64,000 nt of DNA from Serinicoccus chungangensis (GCF_001483745.1 NZ_LQBL01000028.1:1-64000); one strand, 5' to 3'; positions 1-8,013 are shown, counted from the stretch's first letter. Numbers and translations: made by a program. Notes: generated by a model not told the origin, from the sequence alone.

Positions 1-5
1 GCCCC

Positions 6-98
6 AGGGAGATCAGCTGACCACGGACAGGGAGATGAACTGTCCGCCAGCAAGGAGATCTACTGTCCGCCTACAGGGAAGTCCCACTGTCCCTTGAC
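6..98. repeat. Four tandem 23-24 bp repeats, possible transposon end
   Basis: Four degenerate direct repeats lie head to tail at 6-28, 29-51, 52-74 and 75-98. Each starts AGGGAGAT or close to it, and the last three carry ACTGTCC near the middle. Unit lengths are 23, 23, 23 and 24 bp. Arrays like this occur as transposase-binding sites at the ends of IS21-type and Tn7/Tn5053-type elements, and as plasmid iterons. No transposase lies within the window on this side, so I infer the end of an element lying to the left. Positions 99-372 hold no gene I can support. Confidence 0.6.
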
Positions 99-372
99 AC
101 CAGTCGCCTTATGGCTGGACTGGAGGCTGATCGTGCCTCGGATTAGCGACAATTTACGGAGCGCGGACCGGCCCAACATCATCCAGAATTGGACGTTCGA
201 CGGGTCTTACGCCGCCCATCAGAACCCGCTTGCTTCAAGACATTCATGTGTTCGCTGACCCGCTCGCACCATGTCTCGCAGATGACGCGACGTCAGGGGC
301 CCTCGACTCACTGATCGCGGTTGTGGAGGCGCGGCTCGTCCGGGAACCTCTGGAGCCGATCCCCGATCCTGG

Positions 373-1761
373 CTACCGCGGTGGAGGGGGCGAGGGGTAC
401 GGAGTCCCGCGCTTGATGCCGAGACCCACGGCGCTCTGCAGTGCGCGCACGGCCTCATGTGTGCCGGTCGCCCGATCGCGCTCGACCCGCGTCTGGTCGT
501 CGTCGATCTCCGGCCCGCATGCCCAGTAGCGGGTGTGAGAGAGCAGCGTCGTCCGGTAGAGCCTTGCCCGCCAGCCGGCGGCCGAGGGCCGCACCTGCCG
601 GTCCCACACGCCAGGACCGAACTCACCAGCGACGGGTCCGCCAACTGGGTCGCCGAACAGGGGGAATCGAACGGGATAATATAGGTTGTGCCACCGGGTG
701 GGTCCGAAGGGTGCGCCGTGGTGGCCGGTCAAAAGGTTGCGGAGCTGCCCGCCGCCGATGTCGACGTCATCGGAGACGAATGAGGTCTTGCCGTCGGCCA
801 GCGGTGGGCAGGTGGGGTACTCCTTTTCGTCCTGGCGACGTGATAGGGGAACCCGCTTGGTGCTTAGCAGCAGTGACGCGTGGGCCAACGGTGCGCCGAG
901 CGTAACGAAGTCGGTGACCAGCCACGGTACGCCGACGGCGCGATTTTCCCGCCATAGCCTCAGCTGCGCCTTTTGAAACTCTGATCGCCGCTGGTCGTTG
1001 GGGTTCACGCCGAGCGCCTCGACGCTCTTGCCAAACAGTTTGGCCTCGGGTTGGTCGGCCCATTGCGCGGGGTTTGGGTGCCGCAGCTCATCCCAGGCGA
1101 GCCTGATCAGGTCGAGCCCGATTACAGCGCCGAGGCTGTGTCCGACGACCACCACCCGCTGATATTTGCCCTCGTTGTGTAGCTTATGGATCAGGGCGAG
1201 ACCCTCAGCACGGATTTCATTGCGGGCTGCGATGTTTGGCGGCTGGGGGGTCAGGTAGCGCGCGGCGTCGGCGAGTGACTTCGTGATGAACCCGCCCGCT
1301 ACGAGCTGCACCAGTACGATCGCGCTGGCGAACCACGTCTTCCAAGAGTTCCAGATGTCGCCGACAGAGCCGCGGTGGAGCTGGTCAATGACCTGCCACA
1401 CGATTAGCGCGAGGAGACCCATGAGCAGAATCTGCAGCACGCAGAACCACGCGCGTAAGGTGTTGTCCAGACGCCAGAAAGGCCGCCGCAATAGAAGTGT
1501 GAGCGTCCACCGCAGCGTTTCGCGTAGGTCGCCGGCATCGAAGTGGTGTGCCCAGTAGAACTCGTAGAGGTCGGTGGGTGGCCGGCTCGCCGTCCCCTTC
1601 AGGGTGAAGCGACGCAACTCGAAGGACTCCGAGAGCCGGTCTGGCTTGCTCCAGAAATCCGTGATGCCTAGCCCGCTGACGACGAACGAGCGCAGCGTGT
1701 CCATCGGTCGCTGCTCGCCTATTCCGTGTATGAGGACGACGGCCTGTCGTTCATTCGCCAT
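373..1761 (-). CDS. Membrane-associated alpha/beta-hydrolase (lipase-like)
   Basis: A 462-residue protein with an alpha/beta-hydrolase outline. HGIGEQ at residues 12-17 fits the oxyanion strand, GHSLG at 207-211 is the nucleophile elbow (Ser209), and Asp371 (GDPVGG) and His409 (SHTRYW) are plausible remaining triad members. Two hydrophobic segments near 103-125 and 141-160 are inserted before the nucleophile, suggesting membrane attachment of a mainly cytoplasmic enzyme. The substrate is unknown; a lipid or ester is inferred from the fold and membrane segments. The ATG at 1761 is the first in frame. The gene follows the nuclease gene on the same strand after a 215-bp gap, so joint transcription is possible but not shown. 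GC is visibly lower than in the genes beyond 14 kb. Confidence 0.7.
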   Translation of the reverse strand: MANERQAVVLIHGIGEQRPMDTLRSFVVSGLGITDFWSKPDRLSESFELRRFTLKGTASRPPTDLYEFYWAHHFDAGDLRETLRWTLTLLLRRPFWRLDNTLRAWFCVLQILLMGLLALIVWQVIDQLHRGSVGDIWNSWKTWFASAIVLVQLVAGGFITKSLADAARYLTPQPPNIAARNEIRAEGLALIHKLHNEGKYQRVVVVGHSLGAVIGLDLIRLAWDELRHPNPAQWADQPEAKLFGKSVEALGVNPNDQRRSEFQKAQLRLWRENRAVGVPWLVTDFVTLGAPLAHASLLLSTKRVPLSRRQDEKEYPTCPPLADGKTSFVSDDVDIGGGQLRNLLTGHHGAPFGPTRWHNLYYPVRFPLFGDPVGGPVAGEFGPGVWDRQVRPSAAGWRARLYRTTLLSHTRYWACGPEIDDDQTRVERDRATGTHEAVRALQSAVGLGIKRGTPYPSPPPPR

Positions 1762-1976
1762 ATGCGAGATTGTGCCAGCGCTCCGCGAGCCTCACAAGAC
1801 CCTGGCTGGCCATGTCCGGACGGGCCCATAGAGCACTAAGCGGCCAACCAGCCGCTCGTTCAACCCCGTGAACCGTGATTGTTAGCCCCGAATGCACCTG
1901 AGCACGCTCACGAGGACCTATGCCGAGCTGCCGGTCAAATGGTATCTTGGTGCGAAGTCGACAAGAAGAATGAAAC

Positions 1977-4046
1977 TTACTCCACCTTGGGCCGCTTGGA
2001 CGCAGCACTCGGTATTCGACTCGAAAAGGCGCGCCTGAGGTAGCCGCCAACTGACCGGGTCGCCGCCGGCTGGTTTAACGAGGAGCTGGCGGCATCACGG
2101 GTTAACCGACCACAGTCGGCGAGCGGGACATCCGACACCACGTGAGAGCAGGGGTCCGCTGATGACGGCTGTGCGGCATCTGCCGCATTGAGTGGGCGAA
2201 TCGCTGCCGCGATCGTCTCGGCGAACACCGCTGGCACCGACCCTGGCCGGAACATCCCAGCCATGTGAATAGCGTGCCATGGGTCCCCGTGATTCTGCTC
2301 AGCACGTTCGTAGGCACAAGTCGACGAGGAGCGGCCAGTCTTCCGGGGACGGAGGTCACAATGGTTGCACAGCCAGGTAAGGCGCGGTGAGAGTGCGTCA
2401 GCGTACCGCCGAGCGTAACCGAGCGCGGAGCCTTCCGACATTTTGATCCGGTCCTTAGCCTCCACGACTACCAAGTCGCGGGGGTGTTCTCCGGGGACGC
2501 TAATAGTTACGTCGGGCGTGAGCTTCCGGTCGTCGCCAAAGGTTCGCAGCGGTTCTCGCCAGACCTCGAGCCGCTCACCTCCCAGCTGCCGAGTGAGGTA
2601 CGCGACCGGTTCAGCAGCCTGCGACCCTGGCAACACCCATGCCCGAGTGTCGGGGTCAAGCCCGGTTAGCGTCATAGTCCACCCAGCTTGCTCACAGGCG
2701 CGCAGCGTGGTGCATAGAAGCCACACCTCGTAGAGAAGGTCGCGATGTTGCCACAGTGGTAAGTCCAGCAGTTGCTTAACCTCCTCGTAGACCCGTTCAC
2801 CCGTGATTTCCTCCTGCAGCAAGACAAGCGTTTTTCTCATCCAGATTGTCGCCTCCGTGCACGCGGTACTCAGGCGTTCCAGCCACGCGGTCCACTCAGT
2901 CGGTGTTGTCCACTTGTGGCTGGGCAGTCCCGGGTCCAGGCCCTCCCGGAACATGGAACACCAAGCCGCCAAGGCGGCGACGGCTGAGGAGGGGTACCAT
3001 TCTCCATTTACTATGTTCACGATCGGCTCCCCTTTGCACATTCCGACTTCGTGTGCGACGCGTTCGCTGCCGCTGGCAGGGAACAATGCCTGTGCACCGA
3101 GAAAGCTATCGCGCAGGTAACGTTCGATCTCGCCGGTGATTCCCTCGTCGTGAGAGTCGGGGCTGACGCCGTACGCGTGCTCCGCTACGTATGTCCCCGC
3201 CGGAACGCCAATTGGCGCAGTGTTGGCTAGATGGTCTATCCACGAAGTGAACCCGTTGACTACCCTCTCGGCCTCCTGTACCAACTGCTCGGCCGCCTCG
3301 AGCGCTTCACCCGCCGCCCGAGCTGGTTGTACCCATGAGGGATCGACGACCGCCCGCTCTCCCAAGCGATGCACCGCCTCGCCAACCTGCAGAACGGCGG
3401 CTGCCAGTGGGTACTGTGCCTCGGCCTGCGTAACACCGATCGGGGACCATATGCTCTCGCTCCGAGGTAGTGGCCATTGCCCGTAGGGGATACCCATGTC
3501 GAGGCCTACGAACGTTTCGAGGGCCTTGGAGTCGAGGGTATTGAGGGTTGCTGCGACAGTTTTCCTTAAGAGGTGTGTAACCTGCGTGAAAAATGCCGGG
3601 CTGAGGGTGAGCTCCACACCGTCGACGTCGCTAGGCAGGATACGGAACTGTTCGCTCGTGCCTGTCGTGGTTGCCTCGCAGTCGCACAGCAGGCGATAAA
3701 TCTGCTCGATCATTGCTACTAGCAGGCTGTTGGTCCGTACGAGTTCGGCGACGATGGAACCGGTGTTTGGCGCGTTTCGACTCAGTGCCTTTGCAGCTAC
3801 AGCGCGCAATTTGGCGGCGCGATCGGGGGTGTGCTGCGGAAGGTCGGCTTCCAGAGCAGCCAGGTCGACACCGAAGGCGGCAAAGAGATCAGCGGATACA
3901 TCGCCTTCCTGCTTGCCCGTACCGAGTCCCAACGAATCGGCGACCAGGGTCGCCATGGCAAGCCGCTGAGGGGCCTCCCGACGTCGTGCCGCTTCGCGGG
4001 GTGTCGGGCGTAAGACGAAGCGCATGACAGCAATCCTGACGGGCAT
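1977..4046 (-). CDS. Large PD-(D/E)XK nuclease-domain protein
   Basis: A 689-residue protein of no family I can name for its full length. The C-terminal third carries a PD-(D/E)XK signature: a helix with LYEVW around Glu439, LTPDVTI with Asp512, and VVVEAKDR with Glu529 and Lys531. The YE-x-W helix before the D...ExK core is seen in McrC-, DUF2357- and DUF524-type restriction nucleases. The first 430 residues are mostly helical with no recognisable motif and may sense or bind a partner. The last 120 residues look disordered. A second ATG eight codons in (4025) is an alternative start. A role in DNA defence or restriction is inferred from the nuclease core and mobile setting; no partner methylase or ATPase adjoins it. 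Confidence 0.6.
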   Translation of the reverse strand: MPVRIAVMRFVLRPTPREAARRREAPQRLAMATLVADSLGLGTGKQEGDVSADLFAAFGVDLAALEADLPQHTPDRAAKLRAVAAKALSRNAPNTGSIVAELVRTNSLLVAMIEQIYRLLCDCEATTTGTSEQFRILPSDVDGVELTLSPAFFTQVTHLLRKTVAATLNTLDSKALETFVGLDMGIPYGQWPLPRSESIWSPIGVTQAEAQYPLAAAVLQVGEAVHRLGERAVVDPSWVQPARAAGEALEAAEQLVQEAERVVNGFTSWIDHLANTAPIGVPAGTYVAEHAYGVSPDSHDEGITGEIERYLRDSFLGAQALFPASGSERVAHEVGMCKGEPIVNIVNGEWYPSSAVAALAAWCSMFREGLDPGLPSHKWTTPTEWTAWLERLSTACTEATIWMRKTLVLLQEEITGERVYEEVKQLLDLPLWQHRDLLYEVWLLCTTLRACEQAGWTMTLTGLDPDTRAWVLPGSQAAEPVAYLTRQLGGERLEVWREPLRTFGDDRKLTPDVTISVPGEHPRDLVVVEAKDRIKMSEGSALGYARRYADALSPRLTWLCNHCDLRPRKTGRSSSTCAYERAEQNHGDPWHAIHMAGMFRPGSVPAVFAETIAAAIRPLNAADAAQPSSADPCSHVVSDVPLADCGRLTRDAASSSLNQPAATRSVGGYLRRAFSSRIPSAASKRPKVE

Positions 4047-4132
4047 TCTGCCCCCGCGTCTAGGGGGTTGGATGCGCTCACCAACGACGACTAGGGGGTG
4101 TGGCAGCGCCCCGATCGAAGTACCCGACTAGC

Positions 4133-4160
4133 TGTACTCGGCCATCAGGTTGGTGACAGT
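4133..4160 (+). repeat. Left terminal inverted repeat of the IS
   Basis: This end begins TGTAC and contains AGGTTGGTGACAGT, matching the reverse complement of 5196-5223 with three mismatches. It is bounded on the left by the target duplication ACTAGC at 4127-4132. Confidence 0.85.
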
Positions 4161-5119
4161 CGGCTCGTGGGCGGCAGGCCGCCGAGTGCGCTGTGGCGTC
4201 GTTCAGTGTTGTAGGACTGCAGCCAGGGTGCAAGGGCGTCGCGTCGGGCCTGGTTGCTGGTGAAGACGTACCGGTAGGCCCACTCGGCCTGCAGGGTACG
4301 GTTGAACCGTTCGACCTTGCCGTTCTGCCAGGGGCAGTGCGGTTTGATGAACTTGCGCACCGCCCCGATGGCGGCGACGGCGTCGATGAACGCGCGCCCG
4401 TGCCGGTAGGCGAGGGCGTTGTCGGTCATCACCCGCTCGATCCTGGTGATGCTGTGGGCGGTGAAGTAGGCAGCCGCGCGGGTCAGGAAGCCGGCGCAGG
4501 TGGCTGACGTCTCGTCGTCGTGGATCTCGGAGTAGGCCAGGCGGGAGTGGTCATCGACCATCGAGTGCACGTAGTCGTAGCCGATCTTGACCTTCTTGTC
4601 CCGTTGGTGCCCGGATGCGGCCCGGCCGTGGGCGCGCCATCCGCCGCCGTCGGGGATCTTGCCCAGCTTCTTGACGTCGACGTGCACCAGCTCCCCGGGC
4701 CTGTCGCGTTCGTAGCGGACCGCGGTGGCCTTGGAGGAGCGGATCACCTCACCGGTCATCGGGTCCAGGCACCTCAAGTAGCCCACGCCCGCGCGGCGCA
4801 GCACCCGGCCCACGGTGCGCGGGGCCAGGGCGAGCTCGCCGGCGATCCAGTCCTGCCCACGCCGGTGCCGGTGGCGGCAGTCCAGGATCTGCTGCTCGAC
4901 CTGCGCCGGTGTGCGATGCGGGCAGGTGTGCGGCCGGCTGGAGCGCTCACCCAGCCCGGCGACGCCGTGACGGTCGTACCTGTTCAGCCACCGGTGGGCG
5001 CACTGGCGCGAGATACCCATCGCCTTGGCGACGTGAGCAACGGCCCACCCTTGCTCGCGGACCCGCTGCACCAGCAGCAGGCGGCCATGGATAGTCGGAC
5101 GGGCATTAGCGTGGGGCAT
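4145..5119 (-). CDS. IS481-family transposase
   Basis: The DDE transposase of the surrounding IS, about 324 residues. The N-terminal half holds helix-turn-helix segments (MGISRQCAHRWLNRY; APRTVGRVLRRAGVG) for end binding. The rve/DDE integrase core follows: HVDVKKLGKI gives the first Asp, VMTDNALAYR the second, and NGKVERFNRTLQAEW the catalytic Glu. The C-terminal YNTERRHSALGG-type motif is characteristic of IS481 and IS3 enzymes. I chose the ATG at 5119, giving the family's usual MPHANAR start; a longer version from 5161 would add 14 unconserved residues. No frameshift is visible, so the enzyme is probably active. Confidence 0.93.
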   Translation of the reverse strand: MPHANARPTIHGRLLLVQRVREQGWAVAHVAKAMGISRQCAHRWLNRYDRHGVAGLGERSSRPHTCPHRTPAQVEQQILDCRHRHRRGQDWIAGELALAPRTVGRVLRRAGVGYLRCLDPMTGEVIRSSKATAVRYERDRPGELVHVDVKKLGKIPDGGGWRAHGRAASGHQRDKKVKIGYDYVHSMVDDHSRLAYSEIHDDETSATCAGFLTRAAAYFTAHSITRIERVMTDNALAYRHGRAFIDAVAAIGAVRKFIKPHCPWQNGKVERFNRTLQAEWAYRYVFTSNQARRDALAPWLQSYNTERRHSALGGLPPTSRLSPT

Positions 5120-5195
5120 GAGGACCTCCGAGTTCAGGGTTTGACTCTCGACAAGCCACACCCCACCCGGAGGTCCTCCTCACGTCAACACCCCC

Positions 5196-5223
5196 ACTGT
5201 CACCAACCTCCTGGCCGGGTACA
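5196..5223 (-). repeat. Right terminal inverted repeat of the IS
   Basis: This is the inverted partner of 4133-4160, ending GTACA, and is followed directly by the second copy of the target duplication, ACTAGC (5224-5229). Positions 5230-5478 hold no gene I can support. Confidence 0.85.
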
Positions 5224-5478
5224 ACTAGCCCTCCAAGTGAGCCCACTACAGACTGGCGCACTAACCTGCGCCCGTCATCCGGCCACCCATGGGATCATGC
5301 CGCGCGGCGCGCGCGTCATACCGCCGCCAGTCGCGCGCATTGAGACGGGTACGCGTGCGGTCTTGCCGGCAGGATCGCTCAGGCTCAGGCTGCTCGGTCC
5401 GGGCCGCATTCCTATGCGCTGCCAAGCGGCAGAACGGAGCATCAGTCCCGTGGGACCGGATGGCAGGTTGCCGTTGGG

Positions 5479-5491
5479 TAGGCTGGGCAAT
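5479..5491 (+). promoter_or_regulatory. Leaderless -10 element of the ClgR-like gene
   Basis: TAGGCT at 5479-5484 lies seven bases before the GTG at 5492 with no Shine-Dalgarno sequence between. This matches the TANNNT spacing of leaderless actinobacterial transcripts. Confidence 0.5.
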
Positions 5492-5788
5492 GTGTCCGAG
5501 GTGATCCGCTTCCCGAGCCGCCACACAACCTTGGCCGAGCCGTTGTGGCGTGAGGCGGTGGGTGACACCGTCCGGCAGGAGCGACTCGACCGGGGCGAGC
5601 GGATCATTGACGTCGCCGAGCGCGCGGGCATTGCGCCGCAGTATCTTTCGGAGATTGAGCGTGGCCGCAAGGACCCTTCCTCCGAAGTGCTCAGCGCGGT
5701 CGCCGGCGCTTTGGACCTTGGTGCTGGTGAGGTCACGCGGCGGGCTGCCACGCAGATGAGTCGCGGCCCGGTCTGCCTGGCGGCCTGA
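5492..5788 (+). CDS. XRE-family regulator, ClgR-like
   Basis: A 98-residue protein starting MSEVIRFPSR, then a Cro/C1-type helix-turn-helix over residues 24-80 (VAERAGIAPQYLSEIERGRK is the recognition region). The turn APQYLSEIERGRKDPSSE closely resembles ClgR, the actinobacterial activator of clp genes. The frame stays open far upstream without conserved sequence; GTG 5492 follows a leaderless -10 and gives the usual compact length. It converges on the ClpP pair with only three bases between the stop codons. Control of the clpP operon is a strong inference from this pairing; the operator itself is not established. Confidence 0.78.
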   Translation: MSEVIRFPSRHTTLAEPLWREAVGDTVRQERLDRGERIIDVAERAGIAPQYLSEIERGRKDPSSEVLSAVAGALDLGAGEVTRRAATQMSRGPVCLAA

Positions 5789-5791
5789 CGC

Positions 5792-6394
5792 TCACTCGCC
5801 ATTGCTGACGCGGCTGGTGTAGACGACGTCGACGACGCCGTAGTTCACGGCCCCCTCTGCAGTGAGGATCAAGTCGCGCTCGGTGTCCTCCCGGATCTGC
5901 TCTCGTGGCTTGCCGGTATGAGTGGCAAGGACCTCCTCGAGCATGGTGCGGACCCGTTCGACCTCGTCGGCCTCCAGGATCAGGTCGGGGATCGCGCCTC
6001 GTCCCTCGGCGGCAGGCGCGTGGATGACGACCCTGCCGTGCGGCAGGATCGCCCGACGCCCGGCCTCGCCACCGGCGAGCAGCACAGCCGCCGTGGAGGC
6101 AGCTTGTCCCACGCAGGTGGTGTGAACCTCCGCCCGCACGAACTGCATCGCGTCGTAGACCGCCAGCATCGCGGGGATCGAGCCGCCCGGGGAGTTGATG
6201 TAGAGCTGGACCGGCTGGTCTGGATTCTCGGACTCCAGGTGAATGAGCTGGGCGATGATCGCGTTGGCGACCCCGTCGTCTATCGGGGTGCCGAGGTAGA
6301 CGATCCGGTCGGCGAGCAGGCGGGAGTAGATGTCGACCGTGCGCTCTCCCTGGTGGGTGCGGGTGGTGACGTAGGGGATGGGGTGGCTGCTCAT
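5792..6394 (-). CDS. clpP: ClpP-family protease subunit, second gene of pair
   Basis: A 200-residue ClpP-type serine protease subunit. The triad is visible: Ser100 in VGQAASTAAVLL, His125 in VVIHAP and Asp174 in DTERDLILTAEGAVNYG. The oxyanion-strand motif INSPGGSIPAMLAVYDAMQ is intact. It starts at ATG 6394, overlapping the upstream clpP stop by four bases (ATGA) after GGAGGAC, so the two are translationally coupled. Together they would form a mixed two-subunit barrel, as with actinobacterial ClpP1P2 or ClpP3P4. His-Ala-Pro replaces the common His-Gln-Pro after the catalytic His. It is probably an accessory copy, since it lies in the island and no clpX or tig adjoins it. Confidence 0.88.
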   Translation of the reverse strand: MSSHPIPYVTTRTHQGERTVDIYSRLLADRIVYLGTPIDDGVANAIIAQLIHLESENPDQPVQLYINSPGGSIPAMLAVYDAMQFVRAEVHTTCVGQAASTAAVLLAGGEAGRRAILPHGRVVIHAPAAEGRGAIPDLILEADEVERVRTMLEEVLATHTGKPREQIREDTERDLILTAEGAVNYGVVDVVYTSRVSNGE

Positions 6395-7011
6395 GGACGT
6401 CCTCCGAGGCCGACCGGCCGGCTGGCGACCGGCATGACCTGGTCGATGTTGTCGATGACGTGGTCCACGAACCCGTAGTCGATCGCCTCGTGCGCATCGA
6501 ACCATCGGTCCCGCCGCGAGTCGCGCTCCACGGTGGTCACGTCCTGACCGGTGTCCTCGGCAATCAGGCTCAGGACGGTGTCCCGGGTATGCCGCAGGTC
6601 GTCGGCCTGGATGGCGATGTCCATTGCCGTGCCGCCGATGCCGGCCGACCCCTGGTGCAGCAGCACCTTGGAGCGTGGCATCGCGAACCGCTTTCCCGGG
6701 GTGCCGGAGGACAGCAGGAACTGACCGGCACTGTAGGCCATGCCGACGTTGACTGTGACCACGTCATTCCCGATCGCTCGCATGCAGTCGCGGATCGCGA
6801 GCATGCCCGGCACCGAGCCGCCGGGTGAGTTGATGAGTAGCCTGATGTCCGCGGCCGGGTTCTCGACGGCCAGCAGGAGCAGGCCGTTGCACAAGCGGTT
6901 GGCGTTCCAGTCCTCCAGCGGTTCGCCCAGGAGCAGCGTTCGACGCTCAAACAGGCGCCGGTACATCTCCTCGTCTAGAGATCGACCCGCCGGTGCTGAT
7001 TCGGTGCTCAT
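6391..7011 (-). CDS. clpP: ClpP-family protease subunit, first gene of pair
   Basis: A 206-residue ClpP homologue. The catalytic residues are Ser94 (MAYSAGQFLL), His119 (VLLHQGSAG) and Asp168 (RRDRWFDAHEAIDYG). LINSPGGSVPGMLAIRDCM is the conserved handle/oxyanion segment. The N-terminus MSTESAPAGRSLDEEMYRRLFERR is typical of the axial loop of the less canonical ClpP of actinobacterial pairs. It is the promoter-proximal gene of a two-gene operon with 5792-6394. A 34-bp perfect palindrome lies 39 bp upstream. The substrate is unknown; an AAA+ partner such as ClpC or ClpX would have to come from elsewhere. Confidence 0.88.
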   Translation of the reverse strand: MSTESAPAGRSLDEEMYRRLFERRTLLLGEPLEDWNANRLCNGLLLLAVENPAADIRLLINSPGGSVPGMLAIRDCMRAIGNDVVTVNVGMAYSAGQFLLSSGTPGKRFAMPRSKVLLHQGSAGIGGTAMDIAIQADDLRHTRDTVLSLIAEDTGQDVTTVERDSRRDRWFDAHEAIDYGFVDHVIDNIDQVMPVASRPVGLGGRP

Positions 7012-7049
7012 GTGACCACTCTCAGTCAGGATTCGGCCCAGACGTCAGG

Positions 7050-7083
7050 GCGCTGCTCACAGCAGCGCTGCTGTGAGCAGCGC
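7050..7083. promoter_or_regulatory. 34-bp perfect palindrome between tetR and clpP
   Basis: GCGCTGCTCACAGCA and its exact reverse complement flank a self-complementary GCGC, giving one perfect 34-bp palindrome. It lies between the end of the tetR gene (7215) and the start of the clpP pair (7011), both on the minus strand. It could be a Rho-independent-type terminator for tetR, although no T-run follows, or an operator for clpP. The rest of 7012-7214 holds nothing else I recognise. Confidence 0.55.
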
Positions 7084-7214
7084 TGGCTGCGCCTGCGGCA
7101 GGGCCGCCCGAGACGGTATGGGGAGGCTTCGTCGTCCTGATGGGGTTGCGGGCCGTGGCCTGTCTCACAGACATTCCTGAGTCACCGAGCAGGACCGCCC
7201 CTCGGCCTGTCCGA

Positions 7215-7889
7215 CTATGCGGAGGCTCTCAGGGGCTCGAGCGCGGACAGGATGAGGTCGAGGCCGAAGATGAACTCCTCTGCCGGGTCGTAACCGGTGG
7301 CGGCGAGCGTCGCGGCGGACTCGTGGAGGTAGGGAAACTGGTCGGGAGGGAGCTGGGGCAGGTAGACGTCCTCGACCATGTCCGCGAGCTCGTCGGCGGT
7401 GTCGAACGGGAGGGTCGTTTCCTGCAAGGCGTGCCCGTAGACGTAGCTGTCGAGCAACCAGTTGGCGTGCGTCGCCATCGGGACCGTGAAGCCGGACCTG
7501 CGCAGGCAGGCGGTGACCGCTTCGCGGTGACGGAGGTTCGCGGGCCCCGGCGTCGTCCGCGACTCCATCAATCCGGTCGCCCACGGGTGGCGGGTGAGAA
7601 CCTGCCGGGCCGACACTGCCCGCCGTCGCATCGCCGTCTGCCAGTCACTCTCCTGGGGAGGAAGTTCGATCTCCTCGAACACCACGTCGATCATGGCGTC
7701 CAGCAGTTCTTCCTTGCTCGCCACGTAGTGGTAGAGCGACATCGCACCAACGTCGAGCACGCCTGCCAGCCGGCGCATGCTCAGCGCGTGCACCCCGTCT
7801 TGGTCGGCGAGCCGGACGGCCTCGACCACGACCCGATGCCTGCTCAGACCCGTCTCCGACGCGGGCTGACGTTCGTTCCCCACAGGCAC
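7215..7889 (-). CDS. TetR/AcrR-family transcriptional repressor
   Basis: About 224 residues with a TetR N-terminal helix-turn-helix: LSRHRVVVEAVRLADQDGV, then LSMRRLAGVLDVGAMSLYHYV, with the family's LYHYVASKEELLDAM signature. The C-terminal part (WATGLMESRTTPGPANLRHREAV; EEFIFGLDLILSALE) fits the TetR_C ligand-binding fold of tetracycline-type repressors. I chose GTG 7889, which follows GGAGG at good spacing; the frame runs on to 8024 but crosses the divergent promoter. It is divergent from the reductase/CPBP operon, and the palindromes between them are its probable operators. The ligand is unknown. Confidence 0.87.
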   Translation of the reverse strand: MPVGNERQPASETGLSRHRVVVEAVRLADQDGVHALSMRRLAGVLDVGAMSLYHYVASKEELLDAMIDVVFEEIELPPQESDWQTAMRRRAVSARQVLTRHPWATGLMESRTTPGPANLRHREAVTACLRRSGFTVPMATHANWLLDSYVYGHALQETTLPFDTADELADMVEDVYLPQLPPDQFPYLHESAATLAATGYDPAEEFIFGLDLILSALEPLRASA

Positions 7890-7914
7890 GGGTGACCTCC
7901 CTTCCTCAACCCTC

Positions 7915-7973
7915 TTGACAATCGTACAGCGTACGTCGATAGTACGTCGTACGACTGGTGCGTACACCGTACG
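7915..7973 (+). promoter_or_regulatory. Promoter with three GTAC palindromes (TetR operators)
   Basis: A near-consensus promoter faces the reductase operon: TTGACA at 7915-7920, 17 bases, then GATAGT at 7938-7943. Three palindromes share a GTAC centre. CGTAC-AGC-GTACG (7923-7935) lies in the spacer, GTCGTACGAC (7946-7955) just after the -10, and CGTAC-ACC-GTACG (7961-7973) downstream. The two outer sites are centred 38 bp apart. Repressor binding here would block the promoter, which fits control by the divergent TetR protein. Confidence 0.65.
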
Positions 7974-8013
7974 ACGCTGTCGGCTGTTGACCCTATGACG
8001 TAAGGAGACTTCG

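Larger units (their letters stand above)
4133..5223 (-). mobile_element. Complete IS481-family insertion sequence
   Basis: A 1091-bp element beginning TGTAC at 4133 and ending GTACA at 5223. The ends form an inverted repeat of about 28 bp with few mismatches, including a perfect 14-bp core AGGTTGGTGACAGT (4147-4160; reverse complement 5196-5209). The element is flanked by the perfect 6-bp direct repeat ACTAGC at 4127-4132 and 5224-5229, the expected target-site duplication. It holds one transposase gene reading right to left, whose stop codon lies inside the left end. The clean duplication and intact gene suggest a recent insertion. It sits between the nuclease gene and the ClgR-like gene. 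Confidence 0.9.

Noticed and set aside
6-98. Possible CRISPR remnant
   Set aside because: The repeats are contiguous and degenerate, without spacers.
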